From: JACDAE01 sp963744875
GTDB lineage: Bacteria; Chloroflexota; Ktedonobacteria; Ktedonobacterales; Ktedonobacteraceae
Reading direction: 5' to 3'
DNA: 64,000 nucleotides
Assembly (NCBI GenBank): GCA_963744875.1
Contig: CAVUVQ010000036.1
Span: 347,932-411,931 of the forward strand
Shown: in pieces, positions 50,159-61,004 of the stretch
Layout of the letters: every line of letters starts with the position of its first letter
Position numbering within the stretch: the first letter of the stretch is position 1
Program-made: the position numbers and the translations under genes
The notes under the pieces: model-generated
Database searches by the model: none
What the model saw: the letters and a program-made list of their open reading frames with translations, nothing else
Told to the model about the DNA's origin: nothing

Positions 50159-52075
50159 ATGCCGCGAGACCGCCTGTCCATTCGGCGTGGCCGCGAGCGC
50201 GATCGCCCTGGTCGGCGGTCACCGCCCTGGCCGGCTGCCACAAGCCCGCAGAATCCGAACAAGGGTCTTTCCGCGCCGGTCGAGCACCTCGCCGGCTGGA
50301 CCGGCGCCACCGCCAACTTCGCGCCCAACGATCCGCCCGGCGAATGGCGCAGCGAGGCGCGCGACTACGCCAACACCCGCTACAGCCCGCTCGACCAGAT
50401 CAACGCCGGCCAACGTCGCGCAGCTGAAGGTCGCCTGGACGTTCTCCGACGGCGCGCCAGTACGGCCACGAGGCGCGCGCCGCTGGTGGTCGGCGACACC
50501 ATGTACCTGGTCACGCCCTATCCCGAACATCGCCTACGCGCTCGACCTCACCAAGCCCGGCGCGCCGATCAAGTGGACGCTACGCGCCGCAACCCGATCG
50601 CCGATGGCGATCGGCAAGGCCTGCTGCGACGCGGTGAACCGCGGCGGCTGGGCGCTACGCCGACGGCAAGCTGATCTACAACCTGCTCGACGACGCACAC
50701 CGTCGCCGTCGACGCCAAGACCGGCAAGGAGGTCTGGCGCACCAAGATGGGCGAACGTCGACGAACGGCGCGACCATGACCATGGCGCCGCTCGTCGTCG
50801 GCGACAAGGTCTACGTCGGCAACAGCGGCGGCGAGATGGGCGTGCGCGGCTGGCTCGCCGCGCTCGACGTCGACACCGGCAAGGAGCTCTGGCGCGCCTA
50901 CAGCACCGGCCCCGACGCCGACGTGAAGATCGGCGCCGACTTCAAGCCCTTCTATCCGTGGCTGAAGGGCAAGGATCTCGGCGTCACGCACCTGGCCGGC
51001 CGAGGCATGGACAGCACGGCGGCGGCACGGTCTGGGGCTGGATCTCCTACGACCCCGACCTCAACCTGATCTACTACGGCACCAGCAATCCCGAGCCCGC
51101 GGGTGCCGGCGCAGCGGCCGGGCTACAACCTGTGGACCAGCGCGCGTCTTCGCGCGCGACGCCGACGACCGGCATGGCCAAGTGGGCCTACCAGTTCACG
51201 CCGCACGACCAGTGGGACTACGACGGCGTCAACGAGAACATCCTGATCGACATCCCGATCGGCAGGGCCAGACCGCGCAAGGCTGCTGGTCCACTTCGAC
51301 CGCAACGGCTTCGCCTACACCATCGACCGCACGACCGGCGAGGTGCTGGTCGCCAAGCCGTTCGGCAACCTGAACTGGGCGACCGGCATCGACCTGAAGA
51401 CCGGCCAGCCGATCGTCAATCCGGCAATGCAGCCCAAGCCGAACGTCAAGCTGCCGAACATCTGCCCGACCCGACATCGGCGGCAAGGACTGGCAGCCGT
51501 CGGCCTTCTCGCCGCGCACCGGGCCTGCTCTACGCCGGCATCTTCAACATCTGCATGGACCTGACCGACCACCCGCAGTCGCTACATCCCCGGCACGCCC
51601 TACGACGGCATGGAGATGACAGCGCCACGCCGGCGCCCGGCGGCAACTGGGGCGAGTTCATCGCCTGGGACCCGGTGACCGGCAAGAAGGTCTGGTCGAT
51701 CCCCGAGAAGTTCATGACGATGAGCGGCGCGCTCGCCACCGCCGGCGACCTGGTCTTCTACGGCACCGCCGACGGCTGGTTCCGCGCCGTCGACGCGCGC
51801 ACCGGCAAGGTGCTGTGGTCGCAGAAGCTGGGCTCGGGCATCATCGCCCAGCCGATGACCTACCTCGGGCCCGACGGGCGGCAGTACGTGGCGGTCTATC
51901 GCCGGCGTCGGCGGCGTCGCCAGCCAGGTGATGGGCGCCGAAGAACGGCTTCCCGCCGCGCGGCGGCACGCTCTACGTCTTCTCGATCGACGGCGTCTCG
52001 CCCAGCAGCGCGCCGGGCATGCTGACGACCCAGGGCGCCGGCGCGCCGGCCGGCCACTACGGCACGCCGGACTGA
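50159..52075 (+). pseudogene. PQQ-dependent alcohol dehydrogenase, lanthanide-type motif, frameshifted
   Basis: A leader Cys ('WPAATSPQNP' frame) suggests export. Propeller text includes 'RDYANTRYSPLDQINAG', 'QLKVAWTFSDGA', 'ACCDAVNRGGWA' with the adjacent Cys-Cys ring over PQQ, 'GGGTVWGWISYDPDLNLIYY' and 'GTSNP'. Then come 'YQFTPHDQWDYDGVNENILI', 'GNLNWATGIDLKTGQPI', 'NWGEFIAWDPVTGKKVWSIP' and 'YGTADGWFRAVDARTGKVLW'. In 'WDYDG' the catalytic Asp is followed two residues on by a second Asp. That is the known mark of lanthanide-dependent enzymes (XoxF, ExaF, PedH); calcium enzymes have Ala or Ser there. It lies inside a cytochrome oxidase operon. Single-base insertions are dense. Confidence 0.9.
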
Positions 52076-52082
52076 GGCGCGC

Positions 52083-52686
52083 ATGACGCATGCGCCGCCC
52101 ATCGCCCTGGTCGCTCGCCGCTCGCTGGCGCTGGCCGGCTGCGGCCGCTCGCAGCGGCGGCGCACGACCGCCGCGACGCCGGCGCCGACCGCCGCGCGAC
52201 GCAGACGCTCGCCGCATCCCGCTCGGCGACGTCGCCGGGCGCAGCCGACATCGCGCGGCCGCGATCGCGCAACCCCTTCGAGGGCGACGCCGCGGCGGTC
52301 GCCGAGGGCAAGGCGCTGTTCGGCCGATGAACTGCGCCGACTGCCACGGCTACGACGCCAAGGGCGGCTGATGGGCCCGAACCTCACCGACACGTACTGG
52401 CGCTACGGCGGCACGCCCGGCGCAGATCTACAAGTCGATCCACGACGGCCGGCCGCAGGGCATGCCGGCCTGGGGCGCGCGCCTGCCGCCGGACCAGATC
52501 TGGAAGCTGGTCGCCTACATCGAGTCGCTTCGGCGGCGCGACGCCGCCCGCCGACCACGCAGATGGCGCGCTGCAGGCGCGACTACGCCGCCACGACCGA
52601 CCGGCCCGCAGGCGCCGGCACAGGCGCGCAGAGCGCGCGCCAAGGGCGCGCTCGGCGCCGCGCCGCGCAATCGCCGCGACGCCATG
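52083..52686 (+). pseudogene. Class I cytochrome c, frameshifted
   Basis: The ATG at 52083 begins 7 bases after the dehydrogenase stop. The leader region is Arg/Ala-rich through frame breaks, with a possible lipoprotein 'LALAGC'. The haem domain reads 'AEGKALFG', 'MNCADCHGYDAKGG' (CxxCH), 'LMGPNLTDTYWRYGGTP', 'IHDGRPQGMPAWGARLPPDQ' (axial Met) and 'IWKLVAYIESL'. The tail is Pro/Ala-rich. Between an alcohol dehydrogenase and an oxidase it is the natural electron carrier linking the two. The end overlaps the subunit II start. Confidence 0.85.
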
Positions 52687-53676
52687 AGCCGCGCCGCCGC
52701 TCTCGCTACCGATGAGCTACCTGCAGACCTTCGGCCCGCGCGCCGACCCGGTGACGCCAGCTCGACCTGGGGCCTGATCGGCATCTCCGTGGCGGTCGTC
52801 GTGATCGTCACCATCGCTGCTGGTCTGGCGGCGATCTGGCGGCGCCGCGCCGCGCCGCGGCCGACCGTCGGCGCTGGAGCCGCCGGTCGGCCGGGCGCGG
52901 CCTGGCCTGGATCTACATCGGGCTCGGCCTGATCTCGGTCGTCGCTGCTGGCGGTCTGCACGGTCTGGACCCTGTACGTGCTGGCGGCGGTGCATTCGCC
53001 GGCCGCGCAGGCCGCAGCTGACCCTCGCAGGTCACCGGCCACCAGTGGTGGTGGGAGGTGCGCTACCTCGACGCCGACGCCGGCCGAGATCTTCACCACC
53101 GCCAACGAGATCCACATCCCGGTCGGCCAGCCGGTGCGGGTCGAGCTGACCGGCGCCGACGTCATCCACTCGTTCTGGGTCCCGGCAGCTGGCCGGCAAG
53201 ACCGACATCATTCCCGGGCGCACCAACGTCACCTGGCTGCAGGCCGACCGGCCGGGCGTCTATCGCGGCCAGTGCACCGAGTACTGCGGCGCTGCAGCAC
53301 GCCCACATGGCGTTCTTCGTCATCGCCGAGCCGCCCGGCGGCCTTCGAGGCCTGGCGCGCAGGCCAGCTGCGCGCCGCCGCGGCGCCGGCCGACGCCCGA
53401 CGGCCGCGCAGGCGCGCAGGTCTTCGCCGCGCGCTGCGCGCGCCTGCCACACCGTGCGCGGCACGCCGGCCGGCGGCATCGTCGGGCCCGACCTCACCCA
53501 CCTGATGAGCCGCGCAGACCCTCGCCGCCGGCGCGCTGCCCAACACCGCCGGCGACCTCGCCGGCTGGATCGCCAATCCCGCAGGCGCTCAAGCCCGGCG
53601 CGCAGATGCCGACGACCGACCTGTCCGGCCGCCGAGCTGCGCGCAGGTCGTCGCCTATCTGGAGACGCTGACGTGA
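52684..53676 (+). pseudogene. ctaC: Cytochrome c oxidase subunit II with fused cytochrome c domain, frameshifted
   Basis: After the ATG at 52684 two membrane helices appear ('LIGISVAVVVIVTIAA' and 'WIYIGLGLISVV' with following 'TVWTLYVLAAVHSPAAQ'). The cupredoxin domain has 'GHQWWWEVRYLDADA', 'IFTTANEIHIPVGQPVRVEL', 'TGADVIHSFWVP' and 'QCTEYCG' with 'QHAHMAFFVIAEPP', the CuA ligands (Cys-x3-Cys, His, Met). A C-terminal CxxCH haem site, 'GIVGPDLTHLMSR' and an axial Met before 'PTTDLSG' make it a caa3-type subunit II. Extra G or C bases recur every 20-50 bases. The stop overlaps the subunit I start. Confidence 0.9.
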
Positions 53677-55667
53677 GCGCCGGCGCGAGCGACATGGCCG
53701 ACGCCGCGCATCGATCGCGCGCCACGCCCGACGCGCCAGGACCGCAGCCTGCAGCGCGATCTGGGAGACGCGCGCCGGGCCTGCATCGGCTGGCTCTCCA
53801 GCGTCGACCACAAGGAGATCGGCAAGCGCTACCTCGTCACCGCCTTCGTCTTCCTGCTGCTCGGCGGCGTCGAGGCGCTGGTCATGCGCGCTGCAGCTGG
53901 CGCGGCCCGAACCAGCACGCTGCTGACGCCCGGAGCAGTACAACCAGCTGTTCACCATGCACGGCGTGACGATGATCTTCCTCTACGCCGCGCCGATGCT
54001 GTCGGGCTTCAGCAACTATCCTGTGGCCGCTGCTGCTGGGCTCGCGCGACATGGCGTTCCCGCGCCTCAACGCGCTCTCCTACTGGATCTACCTGGTCGC
54101 CGGGCATCTTCCTCTACGCGAGCTTCCTGATCGGCCAGGCGCCCGAACGCCGGCTGGTTCAACTACGTCCCCTACGCCGGCGCAGCGCCTACAATCCCGG
54201 GCCTCAACATCGACGTCTATGCGCTGGGCCTGATCCTGCTCGGCATCTCGACCACGGTCGGGCTCGGCCAACTTCGTCGTCACGCTTGCTGCGCACGCGC
54301 GCGCCCGGCATGTCGATCAACCGCGTGCCGATCCTGGTCTGGGGCACGCTGACCGCCTCGGTCGCCAACCTGCTTCGCGGTGCCGGCGCGTCAGCCTGGC
54401 CTTCTTCCTGCTGTGGCTCGACCGCCAGTTCGGCACGCATTTCTTCGACGCCGCCGGCGGCGGCCAGCCGCTGCTCTGGCAGCACCTGTTCTGGATGTTC
54501 GGCCACCCGTGGGTCTACGCCATCGTGCTGCCGGCCATGGGCATCGTCTCCGACGGCCTGCCGACCTTCTGCCGCCGGCCGCTGGTCGGCTACACGCCGG
54601 TGGCGCTGGCGACGGTGGCGACCATGGTGCTCGGCTTCGGCGTCTGGGTGCACCACATGTTCGCGACCGGCCTGCCGGGCCTGGCGCTGTCCTTCTTCAG
54701 CGCGCGCCAGCATCATCATCACCATCCCGAGCGCGGTCGCGGTGTTCGCCTGGATCGCGACGATCTGGACCGGCCGGCCGGTGTTCACGACCGCCGTTCC
54801 TGTTCTTCGCCGGCATCATCGTGCTGTTCGTGATCGGCGGCGTCTCGGGCTTCATGACCGCCGCGGTGCCGGTCGACTGGCAGCTGACCGACACCTATTT
54901 CGTCGTCGCCCACCTCCACTACGTGCTGATCGGCATCAACGTCTTCCCGGTGGTCGGCGGCATCTACTACTGGTTCCCGAAGTTCACCGGCCGGCTGACT
55001 GAGCGAGCGGCTCGGCCAGCTGGAACTTCTGGATCATGTTCGTCGGCTTCAACCTCGGCTTCTTCCCGATGCACCTCGCTCGGCCTGCTGGGCATGCCGC
55101 GGCGCATCTACACCTATCCCGCCGGCATGGGCTGGGACGCTGGCCAACCTGATCATCTCGATCGGCGCGTTCGCTGTTCGCGGTCGGCGTGCTGCTGCTC
55201 GCTCGATCAACGTCGCGGTGCAGCCTGCGCGCGCGGCGCGCCCGCCGGCGCCAATCCGTGGGACGCGCCGACGCTGGAATGGTCGGTCGCCTCGCCGCCG
55301 CCGCCCTACAACTTCGCGGTGCATCCCGATCGTCGCCAGCCGCCATCCGCTGTGGGAAGACCGCCTGGACCACGAGACCGGCCGCTCCGTGCTGGACGAG
55401 CGGCATCGCTGCTCGACCACGGCCGCGAGACGCTCGGCACCACCGCCCTCGACGCCGAGCCCGACGCTGATCCTGCGGATGCCGGCCGACAGCCTGGCGC
55501 CGTTGCTGCTGGCGCTCGGCCTGACGGTCGCGTTCGCCGGCGCTGCTGCATCCACCTCTGGTGGCTGGCCGGCGTCGGCGGCGCGCTGACGCTGTCGTCG
55601 CGAGCGCGATCTGGCTGGCGCCCAGCGCCGCGCCGCGACCCGCATCGAGGAGACCGCCCGTGGCTGA
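53673..55667 (+). pseudogene. ctaD: Cytochrome c oxidase subunit I, frameshifted
   Basis: It starts with GTG at 53673 overlapping the previous stop, or ATG at 53694. Text runs 'IGWLSSVDHKEIGKRYLVTA', 'NQLFTMHGVTMIFLYAAPML' (haem His), 'DMAFPRLNALSYWIYLVAG', 'QHLFWMFGHPWVYAIVLPAM' (CuB His), 'GVWVHHMFATGLPGLALSFF' (His-His) and 'DTYFVVAHLHYVLIGINVFP' (haem His pair). All metal ligands are present. The usual HPEVY is HPWVY, so the proton-channel Glu is replaced by Trp. A C-terminal extension of about 150 residues carries two more membrane segments. It overlaps the subunit III start by 8 bases. Confidence 0.92.
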
Positions 55668-56263
55668 CGTCCTGGTCCCACGCCAAGCCGCTGCCGGTCG
55701 GCGCCGCAGGGCCAGCGCGCGTCGGCTGGTGGGGCATGCTCTGCCTGATCGCCACCGAGGCGGCGCTCTTCGCCTACCTGCTGTTCAGCTACTTCTTCCT
55801 GGCGTCTCAGGCGCCCGGGCGCCTGGCCGCCTCGGGCGCGCCGCCGATCGCTCTCGGCGGCCACCAACACCGCGATCCTGCTGGCCTCCAGCGTCGCGGC
55901 CTGGTGGGGCAGAAGGGGATCGAGAAGGGCGCCATCCGGCCAGCTGATCCTGGGCCTTGCGCTCTCGCTTGCTCCTGGGCGCGCATCTTCGTCGGCGTGC
56001 AGGTCCTCGAATGGAAGGCCAAGACCTTCAGCCCGACGACCGACGCCTACGGCTCGCTCTACTTCACCATCACCGGCTTCCACATGGCCCACGTGGTGGT
56101 CGGCCTGCTCATCCTCGCCTGCCTGATCGTCTGGCGGCGCTGGGCTGCTTCAGCGCCCAGCGCCACCTGCACGTGACGGTCGGCGTCGCTCTACTGGCAC
56201 TTCGTCGACGTCGTCTGGCTGGTGGTGTTCACGACCTTCTACCTCACGCCCAGGCTTGGGATG
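55660..56263 (+). pseudogene. ctaE: Cytochrome c oxidase subunit III, frameshifted
   Basis: The GTG at 55660 overlaps the subunit I stop. Fragments are 'ARVGWWGMLCLIATEAALFA', 'YLLFSYFFLASQAPG', 'AIFVGVQVLEWKAKTF' (in a neighbouring frame), 'YGSLYFTITGFHMAHVVVGL' and 'HFVDVVWLVVFTTFYLTP', the classic end of subunit III. About 200 residues and five helices fit the short caa3 form. The end is taken at an ATGA overlap with the next gene, which requires removal of one extra G at 56,260. Confidence 0.88.
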
Positions 56264-56715
56264 ACGCCGATCGACGCCGCAGGCCGAAACGCCGCCCACC
56301 CCTCGCCCCACCGCGCCAAGATCGCCGCTTGCCAGCCTGCTCTACGGCCTGATGGCCGGCCCCATCGGCCTGGGGCGTTCAGCCAAATGGTCAATGCCGC
56401 CGTTGGCGCAGGAGGCGTGTTTCCCTGGCGCCGAGCCACTGGACCTCCCCGCTTTCGCGGGCGTGCACGCGATCGCAGGCCGTCATTCTGGTCGCGGCGC
56501 TCTTGATCAGCGGCAGCGCGGCCCTCGTCTCGCTGGGCGCCTGGCGCGAAACCGTGAACGAGCAGGCCGGGCGACCAGCATGCGCCCTGCTCTCGATCGG
56601 CGGAGGGCCGCTCGCGGTTCATGGCCTTCGCGGGTCTCCTGACAAGCCTCGGGATTCTTCGCGCAGAGAGTCTCTTTCTCAGGCGCCGGCCTTGATCCTG
56701 GTCGCAAGCTGCTAG
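56261..56715 (+). pseudogene. Four-helix membrane protein of the oxidase operon, frameshifted
   Basis: The ATG at 56261 reads MTPIDAAGRNAAHPSPHRAK. Neighbouring frames give 'LLYGLMAGPI', 'QMVNAAVGAGGVFPGAEPLD', 'LISGSAALVSLGAWRETVNE' and a last hydrophobic segment ending LILVASC at 56715. Three or four membrane helices are likely. Small proteins of this type often close caa3 operons; their role is not established. It is the last gene before a hairpin repeat and a convergent gene, so the operon probably ends here. Confidence 0.6.
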
Positions 56716-56890
56716 GCCACTGGAGTGAGCTACCCTTTTCGGCGCGCCCCAACTGGCTTCGCTGTGGACTCCAAACCTCCGCTTCCAGGCGGGCAGCGCG
56801 GAAACCCCGCCGGTATCGCCAGCGCGTAGCGGTGCCCCCGCGAGAAGACCAATCGTGAGATGTGGCCTTGTTTCGGGGCCGAAAGCCGAT

Positions 56891-56914
56891 GTCCGCTTTC
56901 GACCCATAGCGGAC
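56891..56914. repeat. REP-like hairpin copy 9
   Basis: Perfect arms GTCCGCT and AGCGGAC around TTCGACCCAT, about 180 bases after the respiratory operon and before a convergent gene. The position suits a terminator-like role. Confidence 0.9.
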
Positions 56915-57023
56915 CTTGGGCGAATTCCACGTAGCGTCGCCAGGAACAATCAGGCCGCATGGAAATTCACCCCTGCCCTGGAAGCAATGTCTGCCCGGTT
57001 GGAGCGGTGGTAGGGGGTCGGGT

Positions 57024-58959
57024 TTAGTGCAGCATAGCGGCCCAGAGCGGCGGCACAGTCGCATTCAAGTCCCGCGCGCGCCTGGCAGGCGTCCGGCCAG
57101 TGGCCGGCTCCGCGCCAATAGGCCGGGAGATGGAACCGGGTCGCCAGGTCCATCGAAGCGAGGGTCGCGCCGCAGCGGCGCAGCAGGCGGCTCGAACAGG
57201 AAGTTCGGGTCTCCTTCCGGCGGCGGCGATCCGCTCCGCGTCGCTGAAGGCGTCATCGAGGTCATGCAACTGCGCCAGCATCAGAATCGCGGTCTCCAGG
57301 TCGAGGGCGCCACCGTCCGCCGCATGCGCCACCGGCGGGCCGCTTGCATGTCGTCCCTCGGGTGGCCGCGGCCAGGAAGGCGCGCCACGCAGCGAGGGCC
57401 TCCGGCGAGAGGTCGCCCGGCAGGTTGGCCGGCGTCGCCAGCAAGGTTCGCGCCGCCGCGGCTCACCATAGAAGCCGGCCAGGCGCAGCCGGGCCGCGCG
57501 GAGGGCCTGCATGGGTGGGCCAACGGGCCAGCGCGTGCTCGAGAGGTCTCGTGCGCCGTTCCGATGTCGCCGACCATGGCGTAAGCCTCCAACAGTCGGG
57601 CGGCCTTGACAGCCGATAGCGGGTCCATACCGACCGACCGCTGAATAAAGGGCAGGGCGTCGCGCGCTCGTCCCACGGTAAGCAGGAGCGCGCCCTCGGT
57701 ATTGTAGAGGGCCGCCAAGGGGGCGGCCGGTGGGTGGCCTTGGCCAGCCCTGAGCAGCATCGCCTCGCGATCCTGATAGTCGGCCGAGGATTCCAGCGCG
57801 AAGTAGGAGCCGGCTTCTTGCGGGTCGAGCGCGATCGCACGCGCGGCCTCCTTCCGGCCGTTCGCTCAGCGCAGGCCGCTGATGCGGCCGGCGCGCCCCA
57901 CTGGATGGCATAGGCGTCGGCCACGGCCGCCATGGCGTGGCCGAAGGCGAAGTCCGGCTCGCGCGCAACCACCTGCTGCGTCATGGCGAGCAACTGGCCC
58001 AGGAGCCGCTCGGTTCCCCGGATCGAGGTCGTGCGCCGCAAGGGTGCGGAGAACGCCGCATCGTCGCCCCGCACCCGCGGGATCCCGCGCGTACTCGGCG
58101 ATGCCGACGAGATCGGCGACCTTGGCGGCGACTTCCTCACGCAGCGCCGCAGCGTCTCCCGCTGCCCGGCGGAAGTCGCCCGACCACAGGGTGACGTGGG
58201 TGCGCGCGTCGTCGAGCTGCACATTCACCAACGTGTCGTTTTCGAATGTCCTGCACCGAACCGTTCAGCACCAGGCCCACCCCGAGCTGCGCCGCGACCT
58301 TCGGATCGGCGGCGGCGCGCTGCAGGCCGCCACATCCGTTCGCGGCAGCGCTTCCACCTGGTTCGCGCTCAGCGCCCGGCTGATCTCGTCGGCCACCCAG
58401 CCCGCCAGGTAGCGGTCTGGGCCGCCCGCTCAGCGCCTCCAGCGGCAGCACTGCCACCCTGCGCGGGGCGACCCCGACGTCTCCAAGGCAGACCAACAGG
58501 AGAGCGCCAAGGCCAAGACAGCAGCACCGCGGCGGCGAGCGCCCACCGGTCGCCGGCCAAGCAGGCGCCCGGCCGCTGACGATGAGGGAGACGCGACGCC
58601 CATTGGGTCGGGCTCCATGGCCAGCCGATAGCCGACGCCGCCGAACGTCTCGATGAAAAGGGCGGTTGGGCCATTGGGCCGCGAGCTTGCGAAGTTGACC
58701 TATACAGCGCCTGACCGCGCCTTCGTCGACCGCCAGCCCACCCCAGCAGCGGCGGATCAGTTCGTCGTGCGAGACCACCCCCAGGTCGGGTGCCAAGGGC
58801 CACAAGCACCTGCATCACCCGCGGCTGCAGCGTCCGGCTGACGCCGAGACCCTCCACCTCCAGGCGCAGGGTCGGACGGCGAGGCCGCCGAGCCGAAAGT
58901 CGGGCTCGCTGGCAGATCGATAGGGCCGGCGTGGCGGGCGTACGCGTAAGCTGGTCCAT
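57024..58959 (-). pseudogene. CadC-like regulator: winged helix, membrane segment, TolB-like and TPR domains, frameshifted
   Basis: The ATG at 58959 (MDQLTRTPATPALSI) leads to 'LRLEVEGLGVSRTLQPRVMQ', 'VVSHDELIRRCWGGLAVDEG' and 'AVRRCIGQLRKLAAQWPNRP', an OmpR/PhoB-type winged helix. A hydrophobic segment 'LGLGALLLVCLGDVG' follows. 'RRVAVLPLEALSG' and 'VNVQLDDARTHVTLWSGDFR' belong to the TolB/FlgO-like periplasmic part, then Ala-rich TPR helices run to the stop at 57024. This is a membrane-bound one-component regulator. It shares the TolB and TPR halves with the BTAD regulator at 20.6-22.7 kb but has a different DNA-binding head. The target is unknown. Confidence 0.7.
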
Positions 58960-59182
58960 GAACACCGTACAAGCCCTGGGTCTGCCGCACTGTACCAGAG
59001 CGCCAGGTCTCAGTAATCGCCGTTGTCTGTTCGGCTGGCCGCGGGCCGCTCGGATTCCCTTTGAGGCGAAAAAATCGCGGAGATCATCGGAATGATCAGG
59101 GTCCGATCGCACAGAGATCACAACGGGTTTCTCCAGCTTTATCTAACACTTGGCCCCGCACTCGAGCAGCAGGAGGACCAAG

Positions 59183-59973
59183 ATGCGATACCAGCTTACG
59201 GCCGCAAGGGCGGCTCGATTCATGCGGCGGGACCAGGCTGAAGACCAGGGCGCGGCTTGGCTCTTCGCGACCTCCTGACGGTCCTGGGCTTCGGCTCACA
59301 GGCCCAGGCCGCTGTCGTCGATTTTTCCCTTACCGGGGAAGGGCTACAGCCTGACAGGCGCGTTTACGACGGCGGCGGACGTCTCCCCGCCCGATCCCAA
59401 TCCGAACTGCGGAACCGCGGGCACCAATCCCTGCCAAAGCGATCCGGTCGGCGCGGCCAGGATCATCGCGATCAGCGGATCGTTCTCGGACTCGGCCGAC
59501 GGAATCGTGAACGCCAAGTATCGACGCGCTCATCCCCATCTCGCCCAGCAACGAGCGCGACCCGGCCTTCGATCCGCTGCCGCCGAGCAGCCTAAGCTTC
59601 GTCGACTACGCGCCGGGCAGCTTCTTCAGCTACGACAACCTGTACTTCGCGGCCGGCTCGCCGATCGACTGCGGCACCTTTCCCTTCGCCGGGACCTTCA
59701 TCGACGATTTCGGAGCCGCCTTGACCGTGGCCGGCGGCTACACCGTCAACATCTGGGGCGACGGCGACCTCCATGGTCCGGGCACAACGGCCTACGGCAT
59801 CGACGTCGTGCGCGGCGGGGCGCTGCTCAGCAGCAGCTTCGAGGCTCAGCCGCTCCGTGCAGACCCTCGAGCTGGGCCTTGATGCTGGTGGCTTCGGGGG
59901 ACTGGGCGCTGGTCTGCGCAGGCGCAGGCAGCGTTCGTTTGGCCTAGGCCGCGGCCTAAACCAACGGCGCTGA
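59183..59973 (+). pseudogene. PEP-CTERM sorting-domain secreted protein, frameshifted
   Basis: The ATG at 59183 has AGGAGGACCAAG upstream. The reading frame breaks in the signal region, then gives 'YSLTGAFTTAADVSPPDPNP', 'CGTAGTNPCQSDPVGAARII', 'AISGSFSDSADGIVNA', 'FVDYAPGSFFSYDNLYFAAG' and 'GYTVNIWGDGDLHGPGTTAY'. The tail in shifting frames contains 'PSSWALMLV', a GFGGLGAGL stretch and 'RRRRQRS', the PEP-CTERM membrane helix and Arg-rich end. Such proteins are processed by an exosortase and exported, often with exopolysaccharide. No exosortase lies in the window. Confidence 0.7.
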
Positions 59974-60114
59974 CCATGACCCGCCGCGGGCCGCCAGGTC
60001 GGCGGCGTCGATTACAGCGGCAGGCTGATCGATTTGGATGAAATGGCCAGCAGCCAAAAATATGTATTGGCCCGCTTCGGGCGTGACTTTGAAATGGTTT
60101 ACTCGGGGATTGTC

Positions 60115-60896
60115 ATGAACAGATCTGTCTTCATAGGCGTCAAAGGCTTGTTGATCGCCGCGTCATGGGCGGTCGGCTGTGGCAGTGCTTTTGCCCAAGT
60201 GGGGGGCGGAGCTGTTCCCTTACCACCTTCCTTTTCGAAATCTGTCACCAGCACCTCCTACAGCACGCGTTTCTCCTCCACTCAAAGTGGATATGGGCCG
60301 TACGAAGTGACCAACGGTTTTGCGACGGCCGGCACTTCATACAATCTCGCCACAGAGGGCGAAGCTTCACTGACCATAGAAGCTGGGTCTGCGGATATAC
60401 AGCAGGCGTCAGCCAGAGTTACTTGGAATTTCATTGTTAATGGTCCTGCCGATCAGTTTACTTATGTGATCTGAAAGGGCGGGGCGACCTAAAGGTCGTG
60501 AAACCAGTCGGCGACCTGTTGATGATGATGCCCGGCAACAAATTCCGGCAATGCTTTTGGTATTCTCGGCGGGGATCAAAGCACCAACGGTGAGCAAAGG
60601 TTTGGTATAAGTCTTGGCGCCTACCTCAATGACCAACACAGTCTACACGATAAGTCGAGACCTTAAGCGCCTACTCATTTCCTCACTTCGATGGAACCAC
60701 GGATCTGGTCCACGCTTCGTTCGATCCCATTGTTAGTTTGGCCGATACGTCCGGCGTCTATTCAATCGCCCTGAGTCCGGAGCCGGTTGCGGTTCCCGAA
60801 CCCGCCACCTGGGCCATGATGCTTGCCGGTTTCGGCTTGGTGGGCTTTGGCCTTCGCAGCAGCCGTAAGCAGGCGGTTCGCGTCACCTACACCTGA
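60115..60896 (+). pseudogene. PEP-CTERM sorting-domain secreted protein, frameshifted
   Basis: The ATG at 60115 gives MNRSVFIGVKGLLIAASWAV with 'GCGSAFAQ', a signal peptide. The mature part reads 'TSTSYSTRFSSTQSGYGPYE' and 'EASLTIEAGSADIQQASARV' up to a break near 60,470. The final frame ends 'PVAVPEPATWAMMLAGFGLV' then 'GFGLRSSRKQAVRV', a textbook PEP-CTERM tail (VPEP motif, hydrophobic helix, Arg/Lys end). The middle needs two or three frame changes. It is tandem with the preceding PEP-CTERM protein, so both are probably exported by the same exosortase system. Confidence 0.8.
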
Positions 60897-60933
60897 ACTG
60901 TCAGCCAAGGTTGTTTTCGGATATCGACGTAAA

Positions 60934-60957
60934 GACCGCTTTCGACCCATGGCGGAC
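60934..60957. repeat. REP-like hairpin copy 10
   Basis: GACCGCT and GGCGGAC arms around TTCGACCCAT, one change from the common form. It sits between the convergent PEP-CTERM and nuoF genes, 38 bases after the former stop. Confidence 0.85.
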
Positions 60958-61004
60958 GTTGGAAGGCCCTGAACGTGCTCGCAGCGCCCGACGGTTAGCG
61001 CCGT

